Notes: generated from the sequence alone by a model not told the origin. Numbered from the stretch's first letter, positions 10,001 through 19,503 are shown. The stretch: 64,000 nt of DNA from Danxiaibacter flavus (GCF_041060425.1 NZ_JAULBC010000003.1:539690-603689), one strand, 5' to 3'. Numbers and translations are program-made.

Positions 10001-10503
10001 CCTTTTTCATTTGTTGTTGTTCCTCTTGTAGTTCCTTTTATTGTTATTGATGCTGCGTTAACGGGATTACCATTTTCATCCACTACCCGGCCGTTTATAT
10101 TGTCGGCAAAAACAGCACCGTGTAAAACATCTAATAGATCTGAAGAATTTTCTTCAAACAGCACTATATGGTTATTAACCAATTTATATCCAATACCAAT
10201 GGTTTTAAAATAACCATCCAACAGGCTTTTTAAAGTCATATTGCTGAGAGAAAAACTTACTTTTTTATTTATATCAATTACTCTGGAGCTGTAATTGAAT
10301 TTTATACCTACTTGCTCCTCAAGCATATTTATTGCCGTCTCCAGCTTTTGGTTTTGTACAATGAGGGTTACTTTTTTTTCAAGAACTTCCTGTGACAATA
10401 TTCTCCTGGCAAATAATACATTTATAAAAAGAAATGTGACACATAATGCCATCACTCCCGTTTTCAACAGAAAGGTCATAGAGGGAATTGGACTTTTCTT
10501 CAT
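7009..10503 (-). CDS. SusC/RagA-family TonB-dependent transporter with STN domain
   Basis: About 1164 aa, starting at ATG 10503 (a TTG lies three codons upstream). Domains in order are: a signal peptide; an STN domain (residues about 45-115) that can contact FecR; a carboxypeptidase-like repeat (INGRVVDENGNPVNAAS); the plug with VVVIGYGVQKKEALTGAI; and a C-terminal 22-strand barrel ending in FTFGANINF. It imports a ligand bound by the SusD partner using TonB energy. The STN domain plus the upstream FecR and ECF sigma genes indicate trans-envelope signalling that activates this locus when the nutrient arrives. Confidence 0.94.
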   Translation of the reverse strand: MKKSPIPSMTFLLKTGVMALCVTFLFINVLFARRILSQEVLEKKVTLIVQNQKLETAINMLEEQVGIKFNYSSRVIDINKKVSFSLSNMTLKSLLDGYFKTIGIGYKLVNNHIVLFEENSSDLLDVLHGAVFADNINGRVVDENGNPVNAASITIKGTTRGTTTNEKGEFTLRAETGDVLEIISLNFTPSSYIVKSHDKDILITLTAVIGDLADVVVIGYGVQKKEALTGAIGVIKASQLGDRVSASPATLLQGLTPGVNVMQSGGYPGAGAGIKIREVASWNGTTDPLFVIDGIIRDKNVFAALNPADIDNISILKDAASASIYGMQAGNGVVLVTTKRGSSEKTQISYSGSYTFNKPTVIPGRMSAYDNFAFHNSILSQRNIPQTDPQYYTPDELEYFKTHSYDWLANTWQTPNNTNHLLSVSGGSKAIRYYVSGGYLSQNGATSNSYNKYNLIAKLDGQINSSLSFMLDLNASWDNGSRPYWPADGGALNLGNTYNRILMVIPSRPDFINGLPVGNLDNTNVANLAKGAGGYIRPANNYLSPTFQLKYNIPGIKGLSAKGVFAYNTYNGYSRTFANAPYIYYFKTAGEHKHIITDQLDSSRAGGYKVLDGAVVAGTGAPQQLSETWQKNSNYQLDLMLNYARAFGKHNISGFIGYEQLSGKGQIISGRAAYYNNIDYQQIDGGSTSSVNRYVSGNQQNLNGQASYFGRLDYNYDGRYMIGVTFRADGSYIFPPDKRWGYFPAASAAWNISNESFFQAYKKTIDYLKLRVSYGLTGSNNTNPWQWQQAYNFKASSGAYIGNSMTPGISLGGTTNPNITWEKNYNTNVGIDIALPDRLVSATVEYWYKKTTDILGARNASVPATVGATLPAVNYGQASAKGWEINVNHEKQFDDFFYKAGINWSTSSNKYLLVDQPTSVRSLDNKIGNPVNGLITGYVSEGIIRTQAQADAILAKTPGFTTFGYKPQPGMLLYKDIRGPYGKDTPDGIIDANDQIPISYNSVPRINYGFNITAGWKNIQVTAIFAGMAKYDIMPVQTFARDPYTLQGYNTLSMWKDAWTPQTAETATLPSAAMNDVSGMSNAEVQSTFWLTNGAFLRFKTLLINYNLPAKWFKNTQLQSARFYFNAENLFCWNHTGYYDPELGGDFRLYPLMKNFTFGANINF

Positions 10504-10657
10504 AATTTTCAATACGTTTTTGTATTAAGCAATCTGGTTTAGACAAAAGCCGTCCGGCTGGCAATACTGGTACTATTGCCTGCTTTTTTTAGGGTTTATG
10601 TTACAATACTATTTACATGACAGTTATATTTAAAGGCTTACAATTTTGGTATAGAGT

Positions 10658-11677
10658 TTAATCACAGCCTTTGCCGGCAATAACAATATCAAGATGATCG
10701 ATAGTATAAGACGCATTTATTGACAAACAAATAATATCCAGTTTTTGATAAAGCGAGAGATTGGCATCTGATACATCACCGGTAAAAGGACAATTGTTCA
10801 GGGCATTGTTTTTTACAACAATATGTACATTGTATGCATCGCCTAAATCCTGCAAAACTTTATGCAAGGGGCTGTTGTTAAACAACAGTTCTTTTTTTCC
10901 AGGCATGCTTACCATTACAGGATTTTCAGCAAGCGCAGTTGCAAATTTTTTATCGTATTTATTAAATACAGCCTGCTGATTGGGTGTGATGGTTATAACC
11001 GGCTGTTTTATGCTGTTTATTTGCTTGTTTTCATAAACAGCTACTTTTCCTGTTACAACCGTAACAACCACCTGTTTTTCGTTGGTTCTTACAAAAAAAC
11101 TGGTTCCTACAACTTTGGTAACCGTGACTTTGTTGTACACCATGAAAGGCCGGGCTTTGTCTTTGCTTATTTCAAAAAAAGCTTCTCCTTCCAGGTAAAC
11201 AATTCTTTCTTTTAAAGCAAATTTTTTCGGATATACAAACCTTGCCTTTGGCATAAGGGTAACAATACTGCTGTCCTCAAGTTGTATTGTTACAGGGTTT
11301 GTAGTTGTATTCACTTTTTCCTGCATGCCTTCATTTATTTTTTCAGCCAGGTACATTTCATCACTTGTCATTCCTGTATGCTGATAATAAGATAACCAGA
11401 CAATGAGCATAGCAACAATAACAGATGCGGCCACAATCCATTTGACATAACGAGAATACCTTCTTAAAGGAATAATGGGTGCTTGCGTCTGCTGTGCAGC
11501 ATGAATTTTACTCCATAAACGCTCCCGGATCGTTTCCAATTCATCCCTATCTACCTGCAGTATGGTTGTTTCATCATCCGGCAAATCAAACCATTGGTCT
11601 ATAAAAAAACGCTCCTCCTTTGAACAATTCCCGTCCAGGTATTTCTTTAACAACTGTCCGAATTCATTTTTCGCCAT
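10658..11677 (-). CDS. FecR-family anti-sigma factor
   Basis: ATG at 11677 gives about 339 aa; a TTG two codons upstream is less likely. The cytoplasmic N-terminus (about 80 residues) precedes one membrane helix (VKWIVAASVIVAMLIVWLSYY). A periplasmic FecR domain (SSIVTLMPKARFVYP through TVVTGKVAVYENK) and a C-terminal DUF4974-type domain (LLFNNSPLHKVLQDL) follow. It should hold the ECF sigma factor encoded upstream until the SusC STN domain signals. It is separated from the sigma gene by a repeat array instead of the usual short gap. Confidence 0.92.
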   Translation of the reverse strand: MAKNEFGQLLKKYLDGNCSKEERFFIDQWFDLPDDETTILQVDRDELETIRERLWSKIHAAQQTQAPIIPLRRYSRYVKWIVAASVIVAMLIVWLSYYQHTGMTSDEMYLAEKINEGMQEKVNTTTNPVTIQLEDSSIVTLMPKARFVYPKKFALKERIVYLEGEAFFEISKDKARPFMVYNKVTVTKVVGTSFFVRTNEKQVVVTVVTGKVAVYENKQINSIKQPVITITPNQQAVFNKYDKKFATALAENPVMVSMPGKKELLFNNSPLHKVLQDLGDAYNVHIVVKNNALNNCPFTGDVSDANLSLYQKLDIICLSINASYTIDHLDIVIAGKGCD

Positions 11678-13185
11678 TTTCAAACAAAATAAAGCTTGGC
11701 ATTCAAGGGTATGACAAGCAACCCTTTCTTATAAGTAACCTAAAGTGCATCTATCCCTAAGAGACAGTCTAATTTTTTTTGATCCACCATAAATATATTT
11801 TTGAACCATAAAAGGTGTCGGCCGCGCCAACGTTTCTTTGTGAACAACTGATAAAGCTTAAAGCCCAAAGCCTAAAGCTCAAAACTGACCGAAGCGATGT
11901 TTTTTGAACCATATAAGACATATAAGGGAATATAAGTTTGGGTGAGACATCATGACTATAATTCAGCATTCATAATGGCTGAGAAGAGATAGAATCCGGA
12001 CCTACCATGGCTGATAGCTGACGGCTGATAGCTGATAGCTGATAGCTTTTTTAGATCCACCATCAATATATTTCTGAACCATATAAGTCATATAAGGAAA
12101 TATAAGTTTGGGTGAAACATCATGACTATAATTCAGCATTCATAATGGCTGAGAAGAGATCGAATCCGGACCTACCATGGCTGATAGCTGACTGCTGATA
12201 GCTTTTTTAGATCCACCATAAATATATTTCTGAACCATATAAGACATATAAGGGAATATAAGTTTGGGTGAAACATCATGACTATAATTCAGCATTCATA
12301 ATGGCTGAGAAGAGATAAAATCCGGACCTATCATGGCTGATAGCTGATAGCTTTTTTAGATCCACCGTATATATTTCTGAACCATATAAGACATATAAGG
12401 GAATATAAGTTTGGGTGAAACATCATGACTATAATTCAGCATTCATAATGGCTGAGAAGAGATAGCATCCGGACCTATCATGGCTGACAGCTGACGGCTG
12501 ATAGCTGATAGCTTTTTAGATCCGCTTAAAATATATTTCTGAACCATATAAGACATATAAGGGAATATAAGTTTGGGTGAAACATCATGACTATAATTCA
12601 GCATTCATAATGGCTGAGAAGAGATAGAATCCGGACCTATCATGGCTGATAGCTGACTGCTGATAGCTGATAACTTTTTAGAGCCACCGTAAATATATTT
12701 CTGAACCATATAAGACATATAAGGGAATATAAGTTTGGGTGAAACTTCATGACTATAATTCAGCATTCATAATGGCTGAGAAGAGATCGAATCCGGATCT
12801 ATCATGGCTGATAGCTAATAGCTGACTGCTGATAGCTTTTTTAGATCCACGGTAAATATATTTCTGAACCATATAAGCAAGGTGTCGGCCGCGCCAACGT
12901 TTCTTTGTAAACAACTGATAAAGCTTAAAGCTCAAAGCCTAAAGCTGACCGAAGCGAAGTTTTTTGAACCGTATAAGGTATATAAGGGCGCACAAGAAGT
13001 TACGTCGGAGACTAATAATGGCTAAAGCAGTATACATTTACTCAGCCAGTTTGTGCCCTTCACCATTGACCATTCACTATTCACTAGTTGCATAGAAGGC
13101 ATAGATGGAAATATAAGTTTAGGTGAACCATCATGACTATAATTCAGTATTCATAATGGCTGAGAAGAGATCGAATCCGGACCTA
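11678..13185. other. Sigma/anti-sigma spacer filled by tandem repeats
   Basis: This 1.5-kb interval holds no supported gene. Apart from about 80 bases next to fecR it is entirely repetitive, as described in the next entry. Short open frames that run through it in both directions only translate repeat units. Confidence 0.8.
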
Positions 13186-13225
13186 TCATGGCTGACAGCT
13201 GACTGCTGATAGCTGACAGCTGACT
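11770..13225. repeat. Tandem array of 147-170 bp units
   Basis: The anchor GACTATAATTCAGCATTCAT recurs, with minor changes, at about 11954, 12124, 12280, 12427, 12589, 12751 and 13135. Each unit runs from an AGATCCACC-ATATATTTCTGAACCATATAAG start through the anchor to GAATCCGGACCTA. It ends in a 7-base-period tail of TGATAGC words. A second block (GGTGTCGGCCGCGCC through GACCGAAGCGA) lies at both edges, about 11813-11911 and 12879-12970, making a higher-order repeat. The last words overlap the 3' end of the sigma gene. Units are too long and too alike to be CRISPR. Confidence 0.9.
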
Positions 13226-13794
13226 ACTATTGCAACGGTCAGCAACAAACCCATAAAACCTTTTAAACACATACGAAATGCCCGAAGAGACCGGGTAATG
13301 TGATATTCGACTGATTTTTCTGATATCTCTAATCTGGCTGATATCGTTTTATTGGAGAGCTTTTTTTCACGGCTTAATAAAAACACTTCTCTTGTTTTAG
13401 GTGGCAAGCTATTAATTACGTTGTTGATTATGCCGTGTAATTCTTCCAAAGAGACAGGTATTTGCGGAGGCTGTTGAACAGACGTTTGACTGGCAATAAT
13501 TTTGTGGTGTTTTTCATGCAACAAAACCGTCTTGTAATAACTCAACACCTGGTATTTGATGGCACTAAAAAGATATTTTGCCAGGTCATTTATTTCTACA
13601 CTGTTTCGTTTTTCCCAAACATCTATAAGTACCGTTTGAACAATTTCTTCAGCAACCAGTTTATCCTTTACTTTTTGCAAAGCAAGATGAAACAGCTTTT
13701 TCCAATACTTGTCATATACCATCTCCAGGGCTGACTCATCTCCTTCCTTTAATTGCTGTAGTATTATCTCATCATTGGGTATTTCGGGTTTCAT
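13186..13794 (-). CDS. ECF RNA polymerase sigma factor, FecI/Bacteroidota type
   Basis: Region 2 (ALEMVYDKYWKKLFHLAL with EEIVQTVLIDVWEKR) and region 4 (LPPKTREVFLLSREKKLSNKTIS) of an ECF sigma factor are clear. It should direct transcription of the fecR-susC-susD genes downstream. The C-terminus is odd. After a hydrophobic stretch (GLLLTVAIVVS), the last residues SCQLSAVSCQP and the stop codon are read from the TGATAGC/TGACAGC repeat words of the adjacent array. The true ancestral stop was probably replaced when the repeat expanded. Confidence 0.92.
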   Translation of the reverse strand: MKPEIPNDEIILQQLKEGDESALEMVYDKYWKKLFHLALQKVKDKLVAEEIVQTVLIDVWEKRNSVEINDLAKYLFSAIKYQVLSYYKTVLLHEKHHKIIASQTSVQQPPQIPVSLEELHGIINNVINSLPPKTREVFLLSREKKLSNKTISARLEISEKSVEYHITRSLRAFRMCLKGFMGLLLTVAIVVSCQLSAVSCQP

Positions 13795-13884
13795 TTGGCG
13801 ACGTGCAGATTGATCACGCTCAAAATTAGAATTAATTCTAATAAATAAATTACCCGATTATATCAGAAAATTATCTTTAAAGGC

Positions 13885-13954
13885 TTTCACAAGTCTCCAC
13901 TCATGCCGTTGTGCAGATGCCCGGTACGTTGCGTTTAGGAGAACAAATAAATTC
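13885..13954 (+). repeat. Dispersed hairpin repeat, copy 2
   Basis: This copy, upstream of the sigma gene, keeps the order CAAGTCTCC, ATGCCGTTGTGCAGATGCCC, GCGTTTAGGAGAA, AAATTC. It matches the copy at 35574 well, although its inner arm is mutated (GGTACGTTGCG in place of GGGACTTTGCG). Confidence 0.65.
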
Positions 13955-14045
13955 CTGCGATGTTAATACCTGACATGAATAAATTTTCTGTGTTTACCCA
14001 CATTCAAATTAGAAAGCAATGTCAATGTTGCTTGTGACTTCGTCA

Positions 14046-14414
14046 TTAATACTTCTTCTCATAGTAAGGCACTTCATCATTTGATACAGCTTCTTTTTGC
14101 TGCCAGTATGCCAACGAAACAACATGGCCACCTTTTGTATGTAACTGGCGTCCAAAAACAGCCAGAACAGAGCTAAATGTAAGATCAGTAACGCCAACAA
14201 TAAAACTTGCCGGGGGAGCTGCAACAGGCGCACTCTCTTCAACAGAGGCCGGTGCTGCTTTGGGCGGAGGCGCCGGTGCTACTATTACCGTGTATCCGTT
14301 AAATTCAAGAAGTGTTTTCAAAAAATCAGCACGCTCCTGCGAAACGTTCTTTTCTACTATTGCACACTTTACTCCCTGTAAGTCATCAAACTCATGATTT
14401 TTATTAATAGCCAT
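14046..14414 (-). CDS. Small unknown protein at the end of the nuo run
   Basis: A 122-aa protein with no recognised family. The N-terminal half (KCAIVEKNVSQERADFLKTLLEFNGYTVIVA) has an alternating pattern like a small alpha/beta fold. A Pro/Ala-rich linker (about residues 46-70) follows. A second block then contains FIVGVTDLTFSSVLAVFGRQL. There is no signal peptide or membrane helix. It is co-directional with nuoN, 154 bases away, so it may belong to the same transcript. A role with complex I is only a guess from position. Confidence 0.6.
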   Translation of the reverse strand: MAINKNHEFDDLQGVKCAIVEKNVSQERADFLKTLLEFNGYTVIVAPAPPPKAAPASVEESAPVAAPPASFIVGVTDLTFSSVLAVFGRQLHTKGGHVVSLAYWQQKEAVSNDEVPYYEKKY

Positions 14415-14568
14415 GGCGGAAGGAAAAATTAAAAATTTAAAATTAAAAAAGCATGCTCACGACACATGTACTCGCTAGCGCTATGTTAATTACAAGTGTC
14501 AAATAACAGACCATCAATTCTCGATTTACGTTTGACGATTCCCGGATTACAAAAGCGCAAATTTGCAC

Positions 14569-15978
14569 TTAACGCAATACTATTAGCGAATAAATATAAT
14601 CGTAAACCGGGCTCACCACACCTATTGTTACAGCACCTGCTACACATACAATGAATGCCAGCTTTGGCATAAGCGGTGTCCGGATAGATGGAAGTGGTGT
14701 TGGATTTGCGTCCATAAATATTGCTTTTACCACACGTAAATAGTAATAAAGCGAGATAACGATATTTACCGCGGCAATGCTTATCAATACATAATTCCCT
14801 TTGCCTGCTCCCGCTATCAGCAAAAAGAATTTTCCGAAAAAGCCTGCTGTCGGAGGCACACCAGCCAATGAAAATAGGGCAATCGTAAGCACCCAGGATA
14901 AGCCGGGATTGGTTTTGTAAAATCCCTTGTAGTCGCTGATGTTTTCTTTACCAGTAACCGCAGTCACCAATGATACTACGCCAAATGCTGCAAGATTGGA
15001 GAAAACATAGATCAGTACAAAGTATATAACCGAGGTAGTTGAAATATCGGAGCTTCGGGAAATACCTACCAGTATAAAACCTACCTGTGCAATGGACGAA
15101 AAAGCAAGAAAGCGCTTGAAATTTTCCTGCCTTATTGCAAACAGATTACCTGTAATTATCGTGAGCAACGACAAGATGAACAACATATTATACCATACTT
15201 TTGCCAGCGGGCTGAATACAGTATACAGCACCGAGACAAATGCAAACAGTACCGCTCCTTTTGATACCACAGATAAAAATGAAGTTACCGCAACCGGGGC
15301 GCCTTCATATACATCAGCTGTCCACAGGTGAAATGGCACCACCGATATTTTAAAAGCAAATCCGGCAATAATTAATATGAAAGCGAATAGTTGTAGCGGA
15401 TTGTTGTTTATCAGGTGTGGCAGTTCAGAAAATACCAATGTGCCGGTGGTACCATACAGCATGGAAATTCCAAACAACAAACATGCTGACGAAAAAGCAG
15501 ATGAAAAGATCAGTTTCATGGCCCCTTCTGATGAACGCCGCTTTGTCAAATCAAAATTGGCCGCTGCCGCTAATGGAATAGTTGACATTTCCAAACCCAG
15601 GTAGAACATAAGAAGGTTGCCCGAAGAAATCATAAAGAACATTCCCAACAATGACGAGAGCATTAAAATATAAAACTCCGGCACATGCTTATTCGTTTTG
15701 AGCCATGAGTAGGACTGCAACGAAATGATCAGCATCGCCAGGTTGAGAATATTTTTTTCAAATGCTATCAGCCTGCTGGTTCGAAACATTTCATTAAACA
15801 ATATTCCCTCATGATTGAATACAAAACCCAGAATCAAATTCAGCAGCAACAACACATTCATTGTGTTCATAAAACTTTCGTTGCTTCTGTCTCTTCCCAG
15901 TTTCATAAACAGTAGTATAAAAATCATGGCGATTACAGCCATTTCCTGTTTCATGAGTATCAAAAAATCAGTCCACAT
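14569..15978 (-). CDS. nuoN: NADH-quinone oxidoreductase subunit N
   Basis: 469 aa with about 14 membrane helices and the Mrp-antiporter-like pump signature. This includes FKISVVPFHLWTADVYEGAPVAVTSFLSV and the later FSLAGVPPTAGFFGKFFLL, both diagnostic for the NuoN branch. It forms one of three proton channels in the membrane arm. It is the last nuo gene in the run, 109 bases after nuoM. Confidence 0.95.
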   Translation of the reverse strand: MWTDFLILMKQEMAVIAMIFILLFMKLGRDRSNESFMNTMNVLLLLNLILGFVFNHEGILFNEMFRTSRLIAFEKNILNLAMLIISLQSYSWLKTNKHVPEFYILMLSSLLGMFFMISSGNLLMFYLGLEMSTIPLAAAANFDLTKRRSSEGAMKLIFSSAFSSACLLFGISMLYGTTGTLVFSELPHLINNNPLQLFAFILIIAGFAFKISVVPFHLWTADVYEGAPVAVTSFLSVVSKGAVLFAFVSVLYTVFSPLAKVWYNMLFILSLLTIITGNLFAIRQENFKRFLAFSSIAQVGFILVGISRSSDISTTSVIYFVLIYVFSNLAAFGVVSLVTAVTGKENISDYKGFYKTNPGLSWVLTIALFSLAGVPPTAGFFGKFFLLIAGAGKGNYVLISIAAVNIVISLYYYLRVVKAIFMDANPTPLPSIRTPLMPKLAFIVCVAGAVTIGVVSPVYDYIYSLIVLR

Positions 15979-16087
15979 TGTTTGCTCGTTTATGTTGATT
16001 AGTTCTTATTTTTTCTGAACCCCGGCGGCACGGTGCTATTAAGCGGCCGTTGCCTGCCCGTCCCCGTAATAACAGCATCACATACTG

Positions 16088-17563
16088 CTATTTTACCATC
16101 GTCAATACCTTATTCATAATAACATCTGTTGAAGGTGCTATCAGCTTCGTAATTAAAAAAGGAGCAACACCCATTATTACAATCCCTGTGATCAACACAC
16201 CTGCAGCCAGCTTCTCATTCCATGATGCATCGGTTAGTTGATTGTATGATGCATTCAAAGGCCCCATAATTGATCTTCCGGTTGCTCTTAATATATAAAC
16301 TGCCGTAACCACGATGGAGGCGCAGGCCAAAATAGTAGCAAAACGATACCAGGCATCAGGATTTTGCCAGGAACCCATAAATACAGTCATTTCGGCTACA
16401 AAGCCGCTGAATCCGGGAAGTCCCAGTGAGCATAAACCTGCAATTGTAAACACGGTAGAAATAAACGGCGTAACCTTCAGCAGCCCGCCTAATTGCGCTA
16501 TCTGTCTTGTATGTGTACGGCTGTAAATCATACCAATGGCAGCGAAGAAAAGAGCCGTCATTAAACCGTGCGACACCATTTGCAATACGGCACCATTAAC
16601 AGATGTTTTCGTAAGCATACCAATACCGAGCAGTACAAAACCACAGTGGCTTACAGAAGAATAGGCATTGATGTATTTCAAATCCGTTTGCATCATCGTC
16701 GCAAAGGCTCCGTATATAATTGCGATAGTTGCCAGTAGAATAATTATCCATGCATAGCTATGTGCCGCATCGGGCATTAAATATGTAGCCACACGTAAGC
16801 ACCCGTATCCGCCCAGCTTCATGGATATACCTGCTAAAAACATGGAGGCTGCCGTTGGTGCGGAGGAGTGACCATCAGGCACCCATGTGTGAAACGGAAA
16901 CAGCGCCGTAAAAATGCCGAAGCCGATAAATGCAAAAGGAAAAAATGTTTTTTGAACGGATAACGGAATATGCATCCCCGCAATTTGTATAACGTCAAAT
17001 GAGTTTGCCTGAAAATAAATGCCTGCAAGCCCGACAAATACCAGTGCAGACCCGGCCATGAGCATTAATGCCAGCTTCATGGCGCTGTATTCTTTTTTTC
17101 CGCTTCCCCAAATGCCGATCAGCAAAAACTTGGGAACAACGGCTACTTCCAAAAAGAAGAACATGGTAAACAGATCAAGCGAAATAAAGAAGCCATAAGC
17201 CCCCATGCTTAGTAGTGCCAGTAAAAAGAAAAATTCTTTACTCAGCTTCTCCGTGCTCCACGAAACAAGTGTTCCGGCAAGAACCACCAAAGCGGTGAGC
17301 GTAATCATAGCAAGTGATATACCATCAATGCCCACATGATAATTAATATTAAGTGGCTTAAACCACATAACATTCGATTCAAACAAAAACTGACTACCGC
17401 CTGAAGTATGCTGTTGCCAGTATGCTATGAGCAGAAATACGACCAATGCCAATTGTACCGCGGCACCTGCCAGCGATACCGTTCTTACCTGCTTTAATCC
17501 TTTGCAAAAAAGAACAGCAATTGCGGTGAGAAAAGGCACTATGATAAGAAGTGTTAGATTCAT
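16088..17563 (-). CDS. nuoM: NADH-quinone oxidoreductase subunit M
   Basis: 491 aa polytopic membrane protein. Motifs include NYHVGIDGISLAMI near the N-terminus, FFFLEVAVVPKFLLIGIWG, and the pump helix FPFHTWVPDGHSSAPTAASM. All are characteristic of NuoM. It supplies the middle proton channel. It begins 8 bases after the nuoL stop, so the two are translated from one mRNA. Confidence 0.95.
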   Translation of the reverse strand: MNLTLLIIVPFLTAIAVLFCKGLKQVRTVSLAGAAVQLALVVFLLIAYWQQHTSGGSQFLFESNVMWFKPLNINYHVGIDGISLAMITLTALVVLAGTLVSWSTEKLSKEFFFLLALLSMGAYGFFISLDLFTMFFFLEVAVVPKFLLIGIWGSGKKEYSAMKLALMLMAGSALVFVGLAGIYFQANSFDVIQIAGMHIPLSVQKTFFPFAFIGFGIFTALFPFHTWVPDGHSSAPTAASMFLAGISMKLGGYGCLRVATYLMPDAAHSYAWIIILLATIAIIYGAFATMMQTDLKYINAYSSVSHCGFVLLGIGMLTKTSVNGAVLQMVSHGLMTALFFAAIGMIYSRTHTRQIAQLGGLLKVTPFISTVFTIAGLCSLGLPGFSGFVAEMTVFMGSWQNPDAWYRFATILACASIVVTAVYILRATGRSIMGPLNASYNQLTDASWNEKLAAGVLITGIVIMGVAPFLITKLIAPSTDVIMNKVLTMVK

Positions 17564-17571
17564 ATGACTAA

Positions 17572-19503
17572 TTATTTCCAGAGATAAATAAATAAAACAG
17601 CCAATCCTGCAATACCTGAGAAAAAGTACAAGGCGTATGTTTGTACCTTGCCCGATTGCAACCCTTTAATAAGACCAGAGATTCTAGCTGTAGTTGCAGC
17701 CACTCCATTTACAAAAGCATCGATTATATTCCTGTCAATCCAGGCGGCCGGCCGGCCAATCAAATTGAAAATAACTTTGCGGGTGATGAAAAGATAAATT
17801 TCATCAACATAAAATTTCTTTGTTGCTGCTTTGTAAAAGCTGCCAAAAGCCACCGCCATTTTACCGGCAGATCCGTTTTCTTTTTTATACATGCGTGCAG
17901 CAAAAAATATAGCAAACAACACGAGCACAATGGGCACAAGAGAAAATAATACATCCATGTGTGTTTCCAGCGGCACACCGTCTGAAGTCACCATTTTGGT
18001 AATTGGAACAAGGCCTGCGCCTACGGAGCAGATCATTAAAACAATCAATGGAATCTTCATGGAAGCCGTTCCATCTGCATTATGCGTGCCATGTACGGTA
18101 GCTTCTTTTCTCCAGAAAATTGAAAAATATAAACGGAACATATAAAATGCCGTAAGTACTGCGGTGAACAACGCAATGGCATAAATAATTTTATTGGAAT
18201 GGAATGAGGCTGTAAGGATTTCTTCCTTGCTGAAAAAACCCGCAAACGGCGGCACACCTGCAATGGCAAGGCAGGCCACCAGGAATGCAATATGTGTTAC
18301 AGGCATAAGCTTGCGCAGGCCACCCATATCTTTTAGATCGTTGCTATGGACAAAATGGATAATTACCCCTGCACCCAGGAACAATAGCGATTTGAAGAAC
18401 GCGTGTGTAAATAAGTGAAACAGAGATGCTGTATAGCCCAATCCGTTTTCACCACCATAACGCGATATGCCCAGGGCGAACATCATGTAGCCGATTTGCG
18501 ACATGGTAGAGTATGCGAGTACCCGTTTGATATCGGTTTGTGTGCAGGCAATAATTGCGGCAACCAGGGCTGATATAGCACCTACCCATGTAACAATTTG
18601 TAAAGCCGGTACATCAATGGCGAAAACAGGAAACAATCTTGCTACGAGATAAACACCGGCTACCACCATTGTCGCCGCATGTATTAATGCAGATACGGGC
18701 GTTGGCCCCTCCATAGCATCCGGCAGCCAGATGTGCAGTGGAAACATAGCCGATTTTCCCGCGCCGCCTACAAACACGAGGCATAATCCCCACGTAAGCA
18801 TGGATATACCAAGAAAAGATGCTGTTGTAATGCTTACAAATTCACCGGATTGAGGTGCCGTGAGTCGTTGAATGAGCGCATTAAAATCCAACGTACCTCC
18901 ATAAAAACTTAGTACCAGGATGCCTATTAAAAATCCGAAGTCGGCAAAGCGGGTAACCATAAATGCTTTTTTTGAAGCGACAACTGCGGAAGGTTTATTA
19001 TAATAGAAACCAATTAAGAGGAATGAGGAAACACCCACTAACTCCCAGAAAATATACATCTGGAAAATATTGGATGAAAGCACTAACCCTAACATAGAGA
19101 AGGTGAACAATGAAAGATATGCATAGTAAGTAGTAAAACGTTCTTCTCCCTTCATATATCCAAGACTGAATATGTGTACCATGAGAGATATAAAACTAAC
19201 CACTACTATCATCATCATTGATATAGGGTCAACAATGGCACCCATATCAATAGACAGTGTTGGCGAAAATGCCAGCCAGTTGTATTTATAGGCAATAAGG
19301 TGCTGATAAACGCCATCCACTTTCCCGTCCGCAAAAAAATACCGGCCGGCTACCAATACCGAAATTATTGTAACAGCAAACATGGATGCCGTACCGATAA
19401 CACCGGACGCATTTTTTAAATGTTTTTTTCCAAACAGCCCAAGCAATAAAAAACACGCCAGCGGAAGCAAGAGAACCGGTAAAAGATATTGTTGATAGTT
19501 CAT
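17572..19503 (-). CDS. nuoL: NADH-quinone oxidoreductase subunit L
   Basis: About 643 aa from ATG 19503 (MNYQQYLL); an in-frame GTG seven codons upstream was rejected. Pump motifs SAMFPLHIWLPDAMEGPTPVSALIHAATM and FAGFFSKEEIL identify NuoL. The C-terminus carries the long lateral helix region and a last membrane helix (FFSGIAGLAVLFIYLW). It is the distal proton channel. It lies between nuoK and nuoM in standard order. Confidence 0.95.
   Translation of the reverse strand: MNYQQYLLPVLLLPLACFLLLGLFGKKHLKNASGVIGTASMFAVTIISVLVAGRYFFADGKVDGVYQHLIAYKYNWLAFSPTLSIDMGAIVDPISMMMIVVVSFISLMVHIFSLGYMKGEERFTTYYAYLSLFTFSMLGLVLSSNIFQMYIFWELVGVSSFLLIGFYYNKPSAVVASKKAFMVTRFADFGFLIGILVLSFYGGTLDFNALIQRLTAPQSGEFVSITTASFLGISMLTWGLCLVFVGGAGKSAMFPLHIWLPDAMEGPTPVSALIHAATMVVAGVYLVARLFPVFAIDVPALQIVTWVGAISALVAAIIACTQTDIKRVLAYSTMSQIGYMMFALGISRYGGENGLGYTASLFHLFTHAFFKSLLFLGAGVIIHFVHSNDLKDMGGLRKLMPVTHIAFLVACLAIAGVPPFAGFFSKEEILTASFHSNKIIYAIALFTAVLTAFYMFRLYFSIFWRKEATVHGTHNADGTASMKIPLIVLMICSVGAGLVPITKMVTSDGVPLETHMDVLFSLVPIVLVLFAIFFAARMYKKENGSAGKMAVAFGSFYKAATKKFYVDEIYLFITRKVIFNLIGRPAAWIDRNIIDAFVNGVAATTARISGLIKGLQSGKVQTYALYFFSGIAGLAVLFIYLWK

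Noticed and set aside
11770..13225. CRISPR-like array between sigma and fecR
   Set aside because: Units are 147-170 bases and similar over their whole length; there are no short identical repeats separated by unique spacers and no cas genes.
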